A DNA stretch of 37,991 bases from the NCBI GenBank assembly GCA_934454585.1, contig CAKSFP010000026.1:1-37991 (forward strand), given 5' to 3'. The notes beneath the pieces are model-generated. The model searched no databases and was not told the DNA's origin. It was given only the letters and a program-made list of their open reading frames with translations. Both the position numbers and the translations under genes were made by a program. Each line of letters starts with the position of its first letter. Position 1 is the first letter of the stretch. Shown piece after piece: positions 16,146-26,052 of the stretch. The stretch is from an uncultured Clostridia bacterium (GTDB lineage Bacteria > Bacillota > Clostridia > UMGS1810).

Positions 16146-16174
16146 ATATGCGGGCGTGATGAATGCCCGCATAT
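16146..16174 (+). other. Intercistronic hairpin
   Basis: ATATGCGGGC (16146-16155) and GCCCGCATAT (16165-16174) form a perfect 10-bp stem with a 9-nt loop in the 101-nt gap before the next gene. No T run follows. It resembles the hairpin at 14487 in position and lack of terminator tail, so an mRNA-stabilising or processing role is more likely than full termination. Confidence 0.55.
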
Positions 16175-16211
16175 CGTGGTACACTATGCTGTAACGAAAG
16201 GAAAGCCATAT

Positions 16212-18884
16212 ATGAGAAAAAGAATCATCAGTATTATATTGTCAATGATAATGTGCACATCGGTTTGCTCGGGCTTTCTCTGCGCAGCGGCGGCAGATGC
16301 TGCCGAAAATTCTTCGCATGGCTGGCTGCTTGATGTGGCAGAAGGCGATGCCTACATTATCACCGGAAACGGAAATGATATAAAACAATCGCAGATGAAA
16401 TTCCTTGACGGAAACGATGGCTCGATGGACGCCTTCGGCAATTTATACACAAGCACAAACACCACTGTTGACGGAGTGGATTCAAGATATTTCAGCAAAT
16501 CCGGAATTTTTGCGGCAAAGCTTGACGATAGTTTTTATGAGACGGGCGATAATACATATATAGTTTCAATTGTTTATTATGATTACGGCCCGGGCAGAGG
16601 AACATTTTATTTTAACTACATAGACACAAGCGGAACGCAGCGCACTTTGTCGCTCATAAAGCCGGGCAAAAACCCCGGCTGGACGGTTAACAATGTAATG
16701 GTAAACGATTTGGATCCGGCAGCGACTTTTGCCGACGGTTCCACGGTTCAGGTGCAATGCAGCACGGGTGGATTTAATGCATTCAAAAAGTTGGAAATGG
16801 TAAATGTGAGCCGCCATGTAAGAGAGGGCAAACCAATTGATATATCTTGCATCAAGAGTGAGTATACGGCTTTTTTCAAGCAGATTGGTTTTATCGGCAA
16901 TGATGATGCCGCATTTGCCGACAGCAATATGCATAATGCGGTTACCCGTGCAGATGCGGAGTATCTGCTTGCCGTAATAAGAGGCAAAGACGCAGAGGCT
17001 GCACGAAAGGCTCATGCCAATGACGGCGGCATGACTCAAAATGAGCTGTTGGCACTCTTTGCCGACGCAATGGGCATATCGCTCGGCACAGACCCTGTAG
17101 CTGCCGCGGCAAATATAGGTCTTGTTTCGGTTGAAGATATGTTTTTGCTCGGTGACAGCGCCGCTGCATATATAAACGCTGTTAACCTTGCATATAAGGC
17201 AATGTTTTTTGAACAGAACGGAGGTTCGTTTGCATTGCAGCTGATAGACAGCGGAATTCTCACAGAAGAAATTGTTACCGCATCGGGCGATTCAAAGCTT
17301 CAGCAGGCATATTATTCCGTGCCGAAACGCTTGGAATATACACGCATAGAAGACCACGAGACCGGCAGGACATATTACTACCTCAATATGTACGGTCAGC
17401 CGGCTCTTCGCCCTTATATGACTTTGCAGTCGTGGACGGCAGATGCCGACGGCTTTATAGTCGGTTCAAAATCCGGCAGCATATATAACCTTTTTGTATA
17501 TAATATAACTACGCAAACTATCAGATATATCGACACCAATCTGCTGACATACGGTCAAGACCACATTGACGCCTGCGTAGGTACAGATAACTTTGTGTAT
17601 TATGTAAAAAAACTCGACAATGGCATGAATGCAATATGCAAGAGCAGTCTTGTTGATATCAAGCCGGAGGTTTTGATAGAAATCCCCCGTACAGTATCCG
17701 TGGGCGGCATATCATTGTCTGCCGACAACAGATACATAGGCTTTGACTATAAAGAGCCTTACAATCCCGATCGTGGTTTCCCGGAGGGTACGCAAATGGG
17801 TGCTCGTCTTGATTTGCTCACCGGAGAATGGGATGTTTTCGGTCACAATTGGGAGATTGCAAACAAAATTAATCACACGCAGATAAACCCTGTATATACC
17901 GATATGCTTTTCTTCTGCCACGAATATGCCGGAACTGAGTACAGTACATCTTTGGGCACAGATCGTGTTTGGACCGTGAACCTGAACACGGGTGAGCAGA
18001 AACACATGACTCAGGGTGAACTCTTCGGACAGGTTGCAACATATGCAACTCACGAAACATGGTCGCTGGACGGAGAATGGATTTATTTTGTGTCGGCTCC
18101 GAAAGGTTACGAGCGTTCAACAGCGGTTGCCATTATCGACAAAGACCTAAAGCACAGGCAGATGTTTATTAATCCGCAAAAATACTTTTTCCAGCATTGT
18201 TTCGGAAGCGGTGACGCAAAGTATATTGCGGCGGACGGGCACTACATCACTATTATAAATACTCAAACCAACCAGTATTTCTATATTTCGCGCCAAAAGG
18301 CTGACGGCCATACCCAACACCCTTATCATCCGCATCCTCATGTTGCTCAATTTGCATACAAGGTAAACTGGGGCGGAGAATATGAGGGAGTACTCGGCAT
18401 ATATTGGTACGACTTCAGCGAGATAGATGAGAATGAAGTTGCCAAGGGCGGCAGAGAAGAACTTAACGAAACAGCGACTTATGTAAACTATGAAGGAATT
18501 GACTGCGAGGTTACCAACACCGTGAAAGGCGGACGGGAGTGCCTGCGTACAGCCAACGACACTGCATTGTTCGTCCGTGCGGAGGAGAGTGTGGCAGACG
18601 ACATGAATATGGGAGTCACCATCACATTTGATTACTATGACGAGGGCAGACAGCCTATAATCATTACTTACACTAAGGGAGTTAAGGACGACAACGAATA
18701 TTGGGACAGCATGGACAGAACCAAGACGGTCAAACGCACCAACTCTAAAAAATGGAAAACTGCAACTGTTACTATAGACAGTGCAAATTTTGAAAAAGTC
18801 TCAAAATATTTTTCGGACTTTAAGATAGCCGGGCTAAACTCTCAGGCATATATAGATAATGTAAGAGTCAGTGCAAAACAGTGA
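16212..18884 (+). CDS. Exported PL22-like (oligogalacturonate lyase-type) propeller protein with binding modules
   Basis: This protein has 890 residues. The start is ATG at 16212 (AAAGGA 9 nt upstream), giving a signal peptide of about 30 residues. An upstream in-frame start at 16140 would disrupt it. Residues about 35-205 form a carbohydrate-binding-like beta-sandwich. Residues about 220-350 look like degenerate SLH repeats. Residues about 375-740 form a beta-propeller with PL22-type His-rich motifs: NHTQINP (His about 555), FCHEYAG (about 570), ATHETWSLDG (about 614), FFQHCF (about 662) and HPYHPHPHVAQF (about 703-710). In PL22 lyases such residues hold a metal and the catalytic His. Residues about 765-890 form a second binding-like domain. 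PL22 enzymes cleave short oligogalacturonides and are usually intracellular and smaller. Here activity is inferred, and the protein may instead be a TolB-like binding propeller. Confidence 0.65.
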   Translation: MRKRIISIILSMIMCTSVCSGFLCAAAADAAENSSHGWLLDVAEGDAYIITGNGNDIKQSQMKFLDGNDGSMDAFGNLYTSTNTTVDGVDSRYFSKSGIFAAKLDDSFYETGDNTYIVSIVYYDYGPGRGTFYFNYIDTSGTQRTLSLIKPGKNPGWTVNNVMVNDLDPAATFADGSTVQVQCSTGGFNAFKKLEMVNVSRHVREGKPIDISCIKSEYTAFFKQIGFIGNDDAAFADSNMHNAVTRADAEYLLAVIRGKDAEAARKAHANDGGMTQNELLALFADAMGISLGTDPVAAAANIGLVSVEDMFLLGDSAAAYINAVNLAYKAMFFEQNGGSFALQLIDSGILTEEIVTASGDSKLQQAYYSVPKRLEYTRIEDHETGRTYYYLNMYGQPALRPYMTLQSWTADADGFIVGSKSGSIYNLFVYNITTQTIRYIDTNLLTYGQDHIDACVGTDNFVYYVKKLDNGMNAICKSSLVDIKPEVLIEIPRTVSVGGISLSADNRYIGFDYKEPYNPDRGFPEGTQMGARLDLLTGEWDVFGHNWEIANKINHTQINPVYTDMLFFCHEYAGTEYSTSLGTDRVWTVNLNTGEQKHMTQGELFGQVATYATHETWSLDGEWIYFVSAPKGYERSTAVAIIDKDLKHRQMFINPQKYFFQHCFGSGDAKYIAADGHYITIINTQTNQYFYISRQKADGHTQHPYHPHPHVAQFAYKVNWGGEYEGVLGIYWYDFSEIDENEVAKGGREELNETATYVNYEGIDCEVTNTVKGGRECLRTANDTALFVRAEESVADDMNMGVTITFDYYDEGRQPIIITYTKGVKDDNEYWDSMDRTKTVKRTNSKKWKTATVTIDSANFEKVSKYFSDFKIAGLNSQAYIDNVRVSAKQ

Positions 18885-18948
18885 TTAATTTTAATTGCGA
18901 AATGCAATTAGGAAACATTTAGGGCAAATGCAATAAAGGAGATAGAAT
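18885..18948 (+). other. Intergenic gap with a small hairpin
   Basis: TAATTGC (18892-18898) and GCAATTA (18904-18910) form a 7-bp stem with a 5-nt loop just after the preceding stop codon. AAAGGAG lies before the next gene. The stem is too weak to be a convincing terminator. Confidence 0.3.
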
Positions 18949-20631
18949 ATGAAAAAGATAATTTCTCTCTGTGTAGCTTTTATGATGATATTTACCTTTG
19001 CTGCGGCAGACGATTCATCGAATTTGGCGGCTTCGTGGAAGGCAGACTGCAAGAACAATAAGCTTACGGTTACGGTGACTGCCACAGCAAAGTATAATCA
19101 GCGTATTACTGCGGTTATGTACCCATACGGCGGATCAAATTCGGCAGCTGATTGGTCCCGTGTATCCGAAGTAACAGCTACACCGTCGGCAGCTGCGCAG
19201 GTGACATTTACAATAGGCGATGACTTGACTGCCGCAGGCGGCAAATACACAGTTTCTCTTGCCGGTAACGGTACAGACAGCGCTGATTGCAAAAAAGACA
19301 TAACCGTATATATTTTGCGCCCGGCGGACATTCCGGCGCTTTTGACAGAACTTAACGGTGTGACGGGCATTGACGACACTATGGCGGCAATAAATGCGGT
19401 TAAGGATGCATTGCAGCTAAAAATAGATGATGCGCTCATGTCGAAACAGGCTGCGTTTTTCGTAAATATGCGCACAGATGATTTTAATGGAATTTTTGCC
19501 GATTTGAACGAAGTGGCACAGGCGTGGAATTTGGCAGAAATAGCGGTTTATATCAGCGGAGATACGGCAAACGCCGCAGGGGCGCGCACTTTGATAGAAG
19601 CTGCTGCCGACTATATAGGCATAAATATTACAGATGACGATTATATTGCATATGCCGACAAAATATATGCCGATATAATTCGCGTAAGAAATACATATAA
19701 CAACGGCAAGGGAATTTCATCAATATCCGCAATTAAAAATTCTCTGGCTGAGTATACGGCGGTTGAGGCTGTGAACGGAGCCGCAGCTGCTGATATGCCG
19801 GCGGTGCTCGACAAGTATCATTCGGTTATCGGCATTACCGATTTGCAGATGACGGCTTTCAAGGCGCTTTCCGAGAATAACCGTGCCAAGGTTACCAGAC
19901 AGCTGTACAACAAAAATTATACCGAACCGGCCGCGATAAAAACAGATTTTGACGCTGCCATGGCACAGGATTTCGGCGGAAATGACACTGCCGGAACCGT
20001 CACCGGAGGCGGTGGCGGCGGCAACAAAAAAGGCGGCGCTGCGGGCGGCGCATCTCTTACGCCGAGCGTAACTCCGTCAACCGACACAAATATTGATTTT
20101 GCGGATCTCGGTGCGGATCACTGGGCATACGGTTATGTAAACACACTCCGCAGCTCAAAGATTATTGACGGATATGAGGACGGTACATTCCGCCCGGACA
20201 ACAGCGTCACCAGAGAGGAATTTGTCAAGATGATTGTTTCGGCATCGGGACTTTACTCTGCCTCGGCGGAATGTGAATTTGGCGATGTGCAGAACGGGCA
20301 GTGGTATTACAAATACATCTCATCGGCTGTTTCTGCCGGTTTGGTCAACGGTGTGAGCGAAGATACTTTCGGCACGGGAGGGCTTATTACCCGTGAGGAT
20401 GCAGCAGTGATTGCAGCTCGTATCCTCGATAAATTCGGCAAAAAAGTCAATGCGGAGTCGGCGGTGTTTACCGATGCAAATTTGATATCCGACTATGCGG
20501 CAGACAGCATTAACACTTTGGCTGCGTTGGGAATTATCAGCGGTCAGCCGGACGGCAGCTTTGAGCCTCAGGGTGCGCTTACCCGTGCCCAGGCGGCAAG
20601 GATAATTGCCCTTGTAAGAGATAACATTTAG
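18949..20631 (+). CDS. Secreted S-layer homology (SLH) protein with Gly-rich linker
   Basis: This protein of 560 residues has a signal peptide of about 20 residues. A beta-rich domain (about 25-125) is followed by a mostly helical, Ala-rich region (about 125-350), a glycine/lysine linker (TVTGGGGGGNKKGGAAGG, about 355-375) and three C-terminal SLH repeats (about 385-560). The SLH signatures are DLGADHWAYGYVNTL..GYEDGTFRPDNSVTREEFVKM, then FGDVQNGQWYYKYI, then YAADSINTLAALGIISGQ. SLH domains bind secondary cell-wall polymers, so the protein is wall-anchored at its C-terminus. Helical N-terminal regions of this type are common in clostridial SLH proteins and have no known activity. A scaffold or spacer role on the surface is plausible. 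AAGGAG precedes ATG 18949, and the next gene starts 11 nt after the stop. Confidence 0.88.
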   Translation: MKKIISLCVAFMMIFTFAAADDSSNLAASWKADCKNNKLTVTVTATAKYNQRITAVMYPYGGSNSAADWSRVSEVTATPSAAAQVTFTIGDDLTAAGGKYTVSLAGNGTDSADCKKDITVYILRPADIPALLTELNGVTGIDDTMAAINAVKDALQLKIDDALMSKQAAFFVNMRTDDFNGIFADLNEVAQAWNLAEIAVYISGDTANAAGARTLIEAAADYIGINITDDDYIAYADKIYADIIRVRNTYNNGKGISSISAIKNSLAEYTAVEAVNGAAAADMPAVLDKYHSVIGITDLQMTAFKALSENNRAKVTRQLYNKNYTEPAAIKTDFDAAMAQDFGGNDTAGTVTGGGGGGNKKGGAAGGASLTPSVTPSTDTNIDFADLGADHWAYGYVNTLRSSKIIDGYEDGTFRPDNSVTREEFVKMIVSASGLYSASAECEFGDVQNGQWYYKYISSAVSAGLVNGVSEDTFGTGGLITREDAAVIAARILDKFGKKVNAESAVFTDANLISDYAADSINTLAALGIISGQPDGSFEPQGALTRAQAARIIALVRDNI

Positions 20632-20642
20632 GAGAGGTGCAT

Positions 20643-23309
20643 ATGAAAAAACAACTTATAGCTCTCTTAACCGCCATGACTGTTGCATTGCAATGCTTTG
20701 CGGCTTTTGCGGCGGACACGGCAGCGGAGGAAACCGCCGTGACTTCTCCTGTGCTTACAAGCTTTGAATACTCATCGCTTGCAGCAATGGGTTTTGTATG
20801 CGATGACGCACTTGATGCTCGGGAGGAGGATTTAATTTCCCGTGCAGACTTTGTCGGTATGCTTTTTGCGCTGGCGGGGTTTGATGTTCATAATGCGGCG
20901 TCACCGTTTATAGATATAAACAGCAGCACACCTCATCGTGATGAGATATGCACTATGTATGAAATGGGCATAATTTCCGGCAGCAGTGACCGCACTTTTG
21001 CTCCCGATGACGGCATAACCTACTCTCAGGCGGCAAAACTTTGCCTCATGTCGCTCGGATACGGCGAATATGTAAAGGCTCGTTACGGAGATGACATCAA
21101 CTCATATGTACTCGCCGCTCGTTTGCTGAAACTGAACAGCGGTGTGAACATAAACGACGGCGCCATGAAAGCAAAAGATGTATTTACAATGCTCTATAAT
21201 ACGGCAAGAACATATGTTCCCGAAGAAAAATCCATAGACTCACTCGGCAATGTTACATATGGCAGGGAGGGGCAGGAACTTATTGAAAAAGTGCATAATA
21301 TGTATTATGACGAGGGTGTTATGCGTTCGGACGGTATAGTTAATTTGAACGGAGACGGCGCATCAAGCGGAACTGTTGTTATCGGCAGCAGAAATTTTAA
21401 GCCGAACGGCAGTGATTATTCCGAATTGCTCGGAACCGATGTAAGATACATATATCGCTCCGGCGGCGGTACGGATGAACTTGTGTATGCGCAGCAGAAT
21501 GTTGACAGCAAGGTTATTACAATACAGGCGCATGACCTTATGACGGGAGACAGCCGCTACGGTGCCGAAAGAATAATATATGACGAAAACGGTAAAATAC
21601 GCACGGCGTCCGTGGACAAATATGCCGATTTTGTGTACAATCATCAGTTGGTTGCGGATATCACGCTAAATAATTATAGGGTGCTCAAACCCGAGGTTGG
21701 ATATATTCGGCTTACAGATAGTGACGGTGACGGCACATATGATACGATCATTGTGACGGAGTATGAAAACATCTTTGTGACAGCTACTGCGGACAGCGGC
21801 AGATATATTGGCGATAAATACGGCAATTCTATTGATTTGGACGAGTATGAAAGCGTTTTCGTGTATATATCCGGAGAGAGAAAACTGCCGTCCGATATAT
21901 CTGTAAACAGAGTTGTTTCCGTCGTAAAGAGTGATGACAAGAAAAACATTTTCCTTTATGCATGCGGGGACGGCACAAGCGCTGCTCTTGAAACAGACAG
22001 CAATGACGGCGAGAGAAAACTCGGCTTCGGTGGAATTGAGTATGAGCTTTCGCCCACATATACCAAGCTGATGACTGACGGCGGATATACTCTGCCGGAA
22101 ATAGTTATTGGCGGAATATACAAATATTATTTGGATATTGAGGGCAACATAGCGCACTTAGAGCGCACTGACGGCGTGACACAGTATGCCTATTTGTTCA
22201 ATGCCGCTTATGACAGTGACCCAATGGCGCCGTCGGATAGGGCATTGCTCAGATTACTTCTTTCAACAGATGACAAAGTCACCGTGCATACAGGCAAGAA
22301 ACTCATCATAGACGGTGCAGACGACAAGACGGGAATTGACCTTATGTCGGACAGCCGGCTTATAGGCAGTGACGGCAAGGTTATCGAGCAAGTGGTTAAG
22401 GTGCGCATATCGGCTGCAAACGAACTGAAAGAAATCACATTTGCCGCAGAGTGCGACTCTCCATATGGATATGATACCAAAAAATTCACAAAAAATGTGG
22501 ACGGCAAAATTCAAAAGTCGAAATACTATGGCGGAGGTCATAAAAATTTTGACCTCAAGTATTTTGTCACAAGCAATACTGTTTGCTTTGTTAAATACAC
22601 CAATGAGGACTCAAGGGAGCCTTATCATGTGGTCAGCGCAACATCATTCACAGACAAGAGCACCTATGCCGTGGATATTTATGACATTAACGAGAGACTG
22701 GAGATTGGCGTTATAACCGTGTCAAAATATCGCGGCGGAGTTGACAACAGCAGCATCATGCTTGTGACTTCATCAAAGAGGGTGCTCGGCGAAAACGGCG
22801 ATTCTCTTCGCAGCGTGACGGGAATATACGGCGGAGCAACGGTTACTTACACTGAGGATAAAGAGGGAGTTCTGCCGAATGATCTCAAGCGCGGAGATAT
22901 GATATGTATTGGTTTGTACGATGGATACATATCATCATATAAAATGTTGTATCGCCTCAGCGAGGCTTATCCCGAACCGGCTGCGAAAAACGCTCTCGGT
23001 GAAGAAGATACAATATGCGGAAAGATATATTCTGTCGGAGAGAACAATGTGGTTATACTTACTCCCGAAGATCGTATATCCGATGTCGGCAAACTTATGA
23101 CTCTTTCTTTTGCGGATACATATTCTACCGTGCTCAACATACAGGTGTATGATGCACGCACGGAGACTGCATATGTCGGAAAAATGCGGGATTTTGCCGC
23201 AATGGTTTCTCCGAAAACAGACGGAGAGCCGGACGGCGATGAGAATTGTTATCTTATTGCCAATTGTTATGACGGTTATATAAAAAATGCGTTTATAATT
23301 TATTATTGA
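20643..23309 (+). CDS. Large SLH-anchored exported protein, paralog 1 (function unknown)
   Basis: This protein of 888 residues has a signal peptide ending near FAAFA (about 24). Three SLH-like repeats lie at the N-terminus (about 40-190), the second reading IDINSSTPHRDEICTMYEMG followed by GSSDRTFAPDDGITYSQAAK. The remaining 700 residues are beta-rich with no known catalytic motif. They include conserved blocks YYDEG...IVNLNGDG (about 220-240), a Ca-binding-like Asp loop TDSDGDGTYD (about 358-367), LIIDGADDKTGIDLMSDSRL and a C-terminus ending in Tyr-Tyr. The protein is homologous end to end with that encoded at 26053-28731. ATG at 20643 is used, with GGAGAGG upstream; GTG at 20637 is less likely. 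It should be wall-bound by its N-terminus and could be a surface binding or display protein for the pectin system. Confidence 0.88.
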   Translation: MKKQLIALLTAMTVALQCFAAFAADTAAEETAVTSPVLTSFEYSSLAAMGFVCDDALDAREEDLISRADFVGMLFALAGFDVHNAASPFIDINSSTPHRDEICTMYEMGIISGSSDRTFAPDDGITYSQAAKLCLMSLGYGEYVKARYGDDINSYVLAARLLKLNSGVNINDGAMKAKDVFTMLYNTARTYVPEEKSIDSLGNVTYGREGQELIEKVHNMYYDEGVMRSDGIVNLNGDGASSGTVVIGSRNFKPNGSDYSELLGTDVRYIYRSGGGTDELVYAQQNVDSKVITIQAHDLMTGDSRYGAERIIYDENGKIRTASVDKYADFVYNHQLVADITLNNYRVLKPEVGYIRLTDSDGDGTYDTIIVTEYENIFVTATADSGRYIGDKYGNSIDLDEYESVFVYISGERKLPSDISVNRVVSVVKSDDKKNIFLYACGDGTSAALETDSNDGERKLGFGGIEYELSPTYTKLMTDGGYTLPEIVIGGIYKYYLDIEGNIAHLERTDGVTQYAYLFNAAYDSDPMAPSDRALLRLLLSTDDKVTVHTGKKLIIDGADDKTGIDLMSDSRLIGSDGKVIEQVVKVRISAANELKEITFAAECDSPYGYDTKKFTKNVDGKIQKSKYYGGGHKNFDLKYFVTSNTVCFVKYTNEDSREPYHVVSATSFTDKSTYAVDIYDINERLEIGVITVSKYRGGVDNSSIMLVTSSKRVLGENGDSLRSVTGIYGGATVTYTEDKEGVLPNDLKRGDMICIGLYDGYISSYKMLYRLSEAYPEPAAKNALGEEDTICGKIYSVGENNVVILTPEDRISDVGKLMTLSFADTYSTVLNIQVYDARTETAYVGKMRDFAAMVSPKTDGEPDGDENCYLIANCYDGYIKNAFIIYY

Positions 23310-23322
23310 GCGGAGGAAACAG

Positions 23323-26007
23323 ATGATGACCAAAAGATTTTTTTACATTCTTACCGCAGTATTTGTATTGTGCCTGAGCATCAATTGCTTTGCGGCAGAG
23401 GGTGAATTTGACGCCATATACTCTGAAAATTTTGAAAGCGGCTCCGTGCCGTCAAATGCAGAGACGGGAGATAATATTTCTGTCAATGTCAAAAACGGCG
23501 AACTTTTGCTTGAGTCGGCTTCCGTGTTCGGTTTTGCGGTAAATGATGACGGCACGACGGATTTTTCGGGATTTAGCATGCCGAATTTTGAAAATGCCAA
23601 AATCAGAGAACTTTCGGAACCCAAGGAATATAACGGCATTGAGTATTATTACTCTTACGGCAGCAATGAGGGTTATCTCACCGGTGAGATAGACGGTAAA
23701 AAGGCGCAGCAGATACTCACATTTCACAACGGAAGCGAAACATCGGATCCGCGCCGCACAAATGTTCTCAAACTTGTTCCCGATGACAGTTTTATTAATT
23801 CGATCAGCGGTATCAGTGATGTTACATTTGATGTGGAGCTTTATGCGAATGAAGAATACGGCAGTAATAATATGATATATTTTGCTTATACCGATACAAG
23901 CGGCACTACAAAATATACCTACATAAGCCAGGCGGATATGCTTGCGGCAAAGGAAGCAAACGGCGGCGACCCATGGGTAACAGTTTCAAAGAGTCTTACC
24001 GATGTTGACTTGACGAAGCCTTTGAACGGTAAAACCACATATTTTGGAAAACAGCAGTATAATATTGAAATCAGCGGTGGTTATCAGCTGCCCTATTCCA
24101 ATTACATCCGCAGTTTTTCCATACATAAAACCGTGGACGAGTCGTCGGACAGTTCTCTTGAGTATGACAAATCGGCGGGAACCGCATCGGCAGTGAAACT
24201 GCCGGTATCAACTTCATCTATATTCGGCGATGCTATGATTTCGTTTGAACTCAAAATTCCGAATGACGAGTCGATTTTGGGAGACATCATGTACAACGGC
24301 GGTCACAACAGCTTTGAGGCATATGTGGCAGATGCTGACGGAAAACCTATGGTGAGATTTGAGATAGATATCGATACTGCGCGTGACATTGACAAGCAGG
24401 CGTCGATTTATCTCACATCGGCAGTGAACGGCGACGCCTATGTCAACATTCCGGTGGCGCAGGTTCCGCTTGCCGCTCTCGCCGAGCCTATTGCTGTGGA
24501 AATAATCACAAACAGAGAGGGAAAGACATACACGGCATCTGTTTCAGCCGGCGGCAGCAAGCAGGAAATTCCCGGCACTCTGCCTTTGCTTAACAGCGCC
24601 GACTATGCCGACGCACAATATGTGGTGTTTGGTATTCATCCGCAGAGCTATGCTGCGTGCATTGCCGTGGATAATATATCTGCTTCGGCAAGGATGCCGC
24701 AGGAATATGTATACTGCACAGATGATACGGACTCACTCACACTGCCGCAAATTCAATCTCCGGTTAAAGGCAATTTTGATTTGCCGTCAATCGGCTCAAT
24801 GCATGGCAGTCAAATAACATGGGACACATCAAACAGCGATGTCATATCGATAGACGGTTTCCTTGCAGTGGTAAACGGCGCCGAAAACGAGCGAACAGTT
24901 ACGCTTACGGCAACGATAACCAACGGAGAATTTACCCGCACAAAAGATTTTGACATAACTGTGGCTGCTTTCGGCAATATGTATTCGAATATCAGCGACA
25001 TAAACTCGGCGGTTGATGTATCAAATGTTGACGGAAAGCTGAATATAAAGCTGACTATAAATTCACCGGGTACCACTCAGCCAATCACATTTATGGCTAT
25101 TGCCTCCGACAAAGCCACGGGAGCGATAACCGACAGAAAATTTGACACAAAATCCGCATCTTCACGGTTTGGCTCTGTCAATTTTGAAATTATCGGTTTG
25201 GCTGCCGGCAGCAATGACGATGTGAATTATTATATTTGGGACGAGAACAGAGTTTCGCTTATAAATCTTGCTCCGACAGATATATCAAATCTTATTATCA
25301 CGCCTAAAGTCGGTGTAATAAACATTGGCTGGGATGAGTCTTTTGATGACAACGGCGCTGTGATATACAATGTATACAGAGATGATGTCCTTATTGCCGA
25401 GACGGCAGAAAACAAATACAACGATACCGCAGTAGAAAATCACGCCAAGCATGAATACAAGGTTGTTGCTTACGATACAAACGGTAACGGTTCAAATCCG
25501 GCATCGGACAGTGCGGCTCTTGCAGCGGTGACCGATTATTGGCAGGCAGACGATGAGGATGGAGAGTACACCACCGTAAAATGGACACATGCCACATCTA
25601 AAGACACTTCTTCAATGTATTCCGAAAATGCAACACTCGGAGATGTGAAGTGCGTTATGGCGCCTGTTAAAGGGGTTAAACCGTATTATATCTGCTTTGA
25701 TTTGATGGCAAGCCACGATATTAAACAGGATGTGGAGTGCGCAGCAGTTGTAAGAGTAACCTATTATGACGGAAACGGCAAGCTGAACCTCAGATACATG
25801 GCGAACAACGCCAACAAATACAAGGTGCTCAGTGAAAATATGACCAACAGCGGTACTTGGAAAACCAAAACATACGAATTGTCCGATGTAAAGCTCTATG
25901 CAACGGACGGAGTGTGGTCAAACCACAACTTCATTTTCTATACCGACACGGACAAGGAACTCTATGTCAGCCGTGTAGAAGTGATGACGGCAGAGAAGTT
26001 CAGATAA
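23323..26007 (+). CDS. Exported multidomain beta-sandwich protein (binding modules, Ig-like, Fn3)
   Basis: This protein of 894 residues has a signal peptide (about 1-24, ending CFAA). Domains by eye: a carbohydrate-binding-like sandwich (about 75-265) similar to the N-terminal domain of the PL22-like protein (both contain F..YxDTSGT), a LamG-like region (about 285-455), and an atrophied bacterial Ig domain (about 470-545, ITWDTSNSDVISIDG). A beta domain ending NRVSLINLAPTDIS (about 550-655) is followed by an Fn3 domain (about 656-735, YNVYRDDVLIAE). A C-terminal sandwich (about 740-894, SGTWKTKTYELSDVKLY) completes the protein. No catalytic residues were recognised, so it is probably a polysaccharide-binding protein, or an enzyme of unknown family. 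ATG at 23323 or 23326 both fit GGAGG at 23312. It lies between the two SLH paralogs, separated by 13 and 45 nt. Confidence 0.82.
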   Translation: MMTKRFFYILTAVFVLCLSINCFAAEGEFDAIYSENFESGSVPSNAETGDNISVNVKNGELLLESASVFGFAVNDDGTTDFSGFSMPNFENAKIRELSEPKEYNGIEYYYSYGSNEGYLTGEIDGKKAQQILTFHNGSETSDPRRTNVLKLVPDDSFINSISGISDVTFDVELYANEEYGSNNMIYFAYTDTSGTTKYTYISQADMLAAKEANGGDPWVTVSKSLTDVDLTKPLNGKTTYFGKQQYNIEISGGYQLPYSNYIRSFSIHKTVDESSDSSLEYDKSAGTASAVKLPVSTSSIFGDAMISFELKIPNDESILGDIMYNGGHNSFEAYVADADGKPMVRFEIDIDTARDIDKQASIYLTSAVNGDAYVNIPVAQVPLAALAEPIAVEIITNREGKTYTASVSAGGSKQEIPGTLPLLNSADYADAQYVVFGIHPQSYAACIAVDNISASARMPQEYVYCTDDTDSLTLPQIQSPVKGNFDLPSIGSMHGSQITWDTSNSDVISIDGFLAVVNGAENERTVTLTATITNGEFTRTKDFDITVAAFGNMYSNISDINSAVDVSNVDGKLNIKLTINSPGTTQPITFMAIASDKATGAITDRKFDTKSASSRFGSVNFEIIGLAAGSNDDVNYYIWDENRVSLINLAPTDISNLIITPKVGVINIGWDESFDDNGAVIYNVYRDDVLIAETAENKYNDTAVENHAKHEYKVVAYDTNGNGSNPASDSAALAAVTDYWQADDEDGEYTTVKWTHATSKDTSSMYSENATLGDVKCVMAPVKGVKPYYICFDLMASHDIKQDVECAAVVRVTYYDGNGKLNLRYMANNANKYKVLSENMTNSGTWKTKTYELSDVKLYATDGVWSNHNFIFYTDTDKELYVSRVEVMTAEKFR

Positions 26008-26052
26008 AATTCACTGATAACAAATAAAATCCGTAGCAGAGGAGACAAAGAT

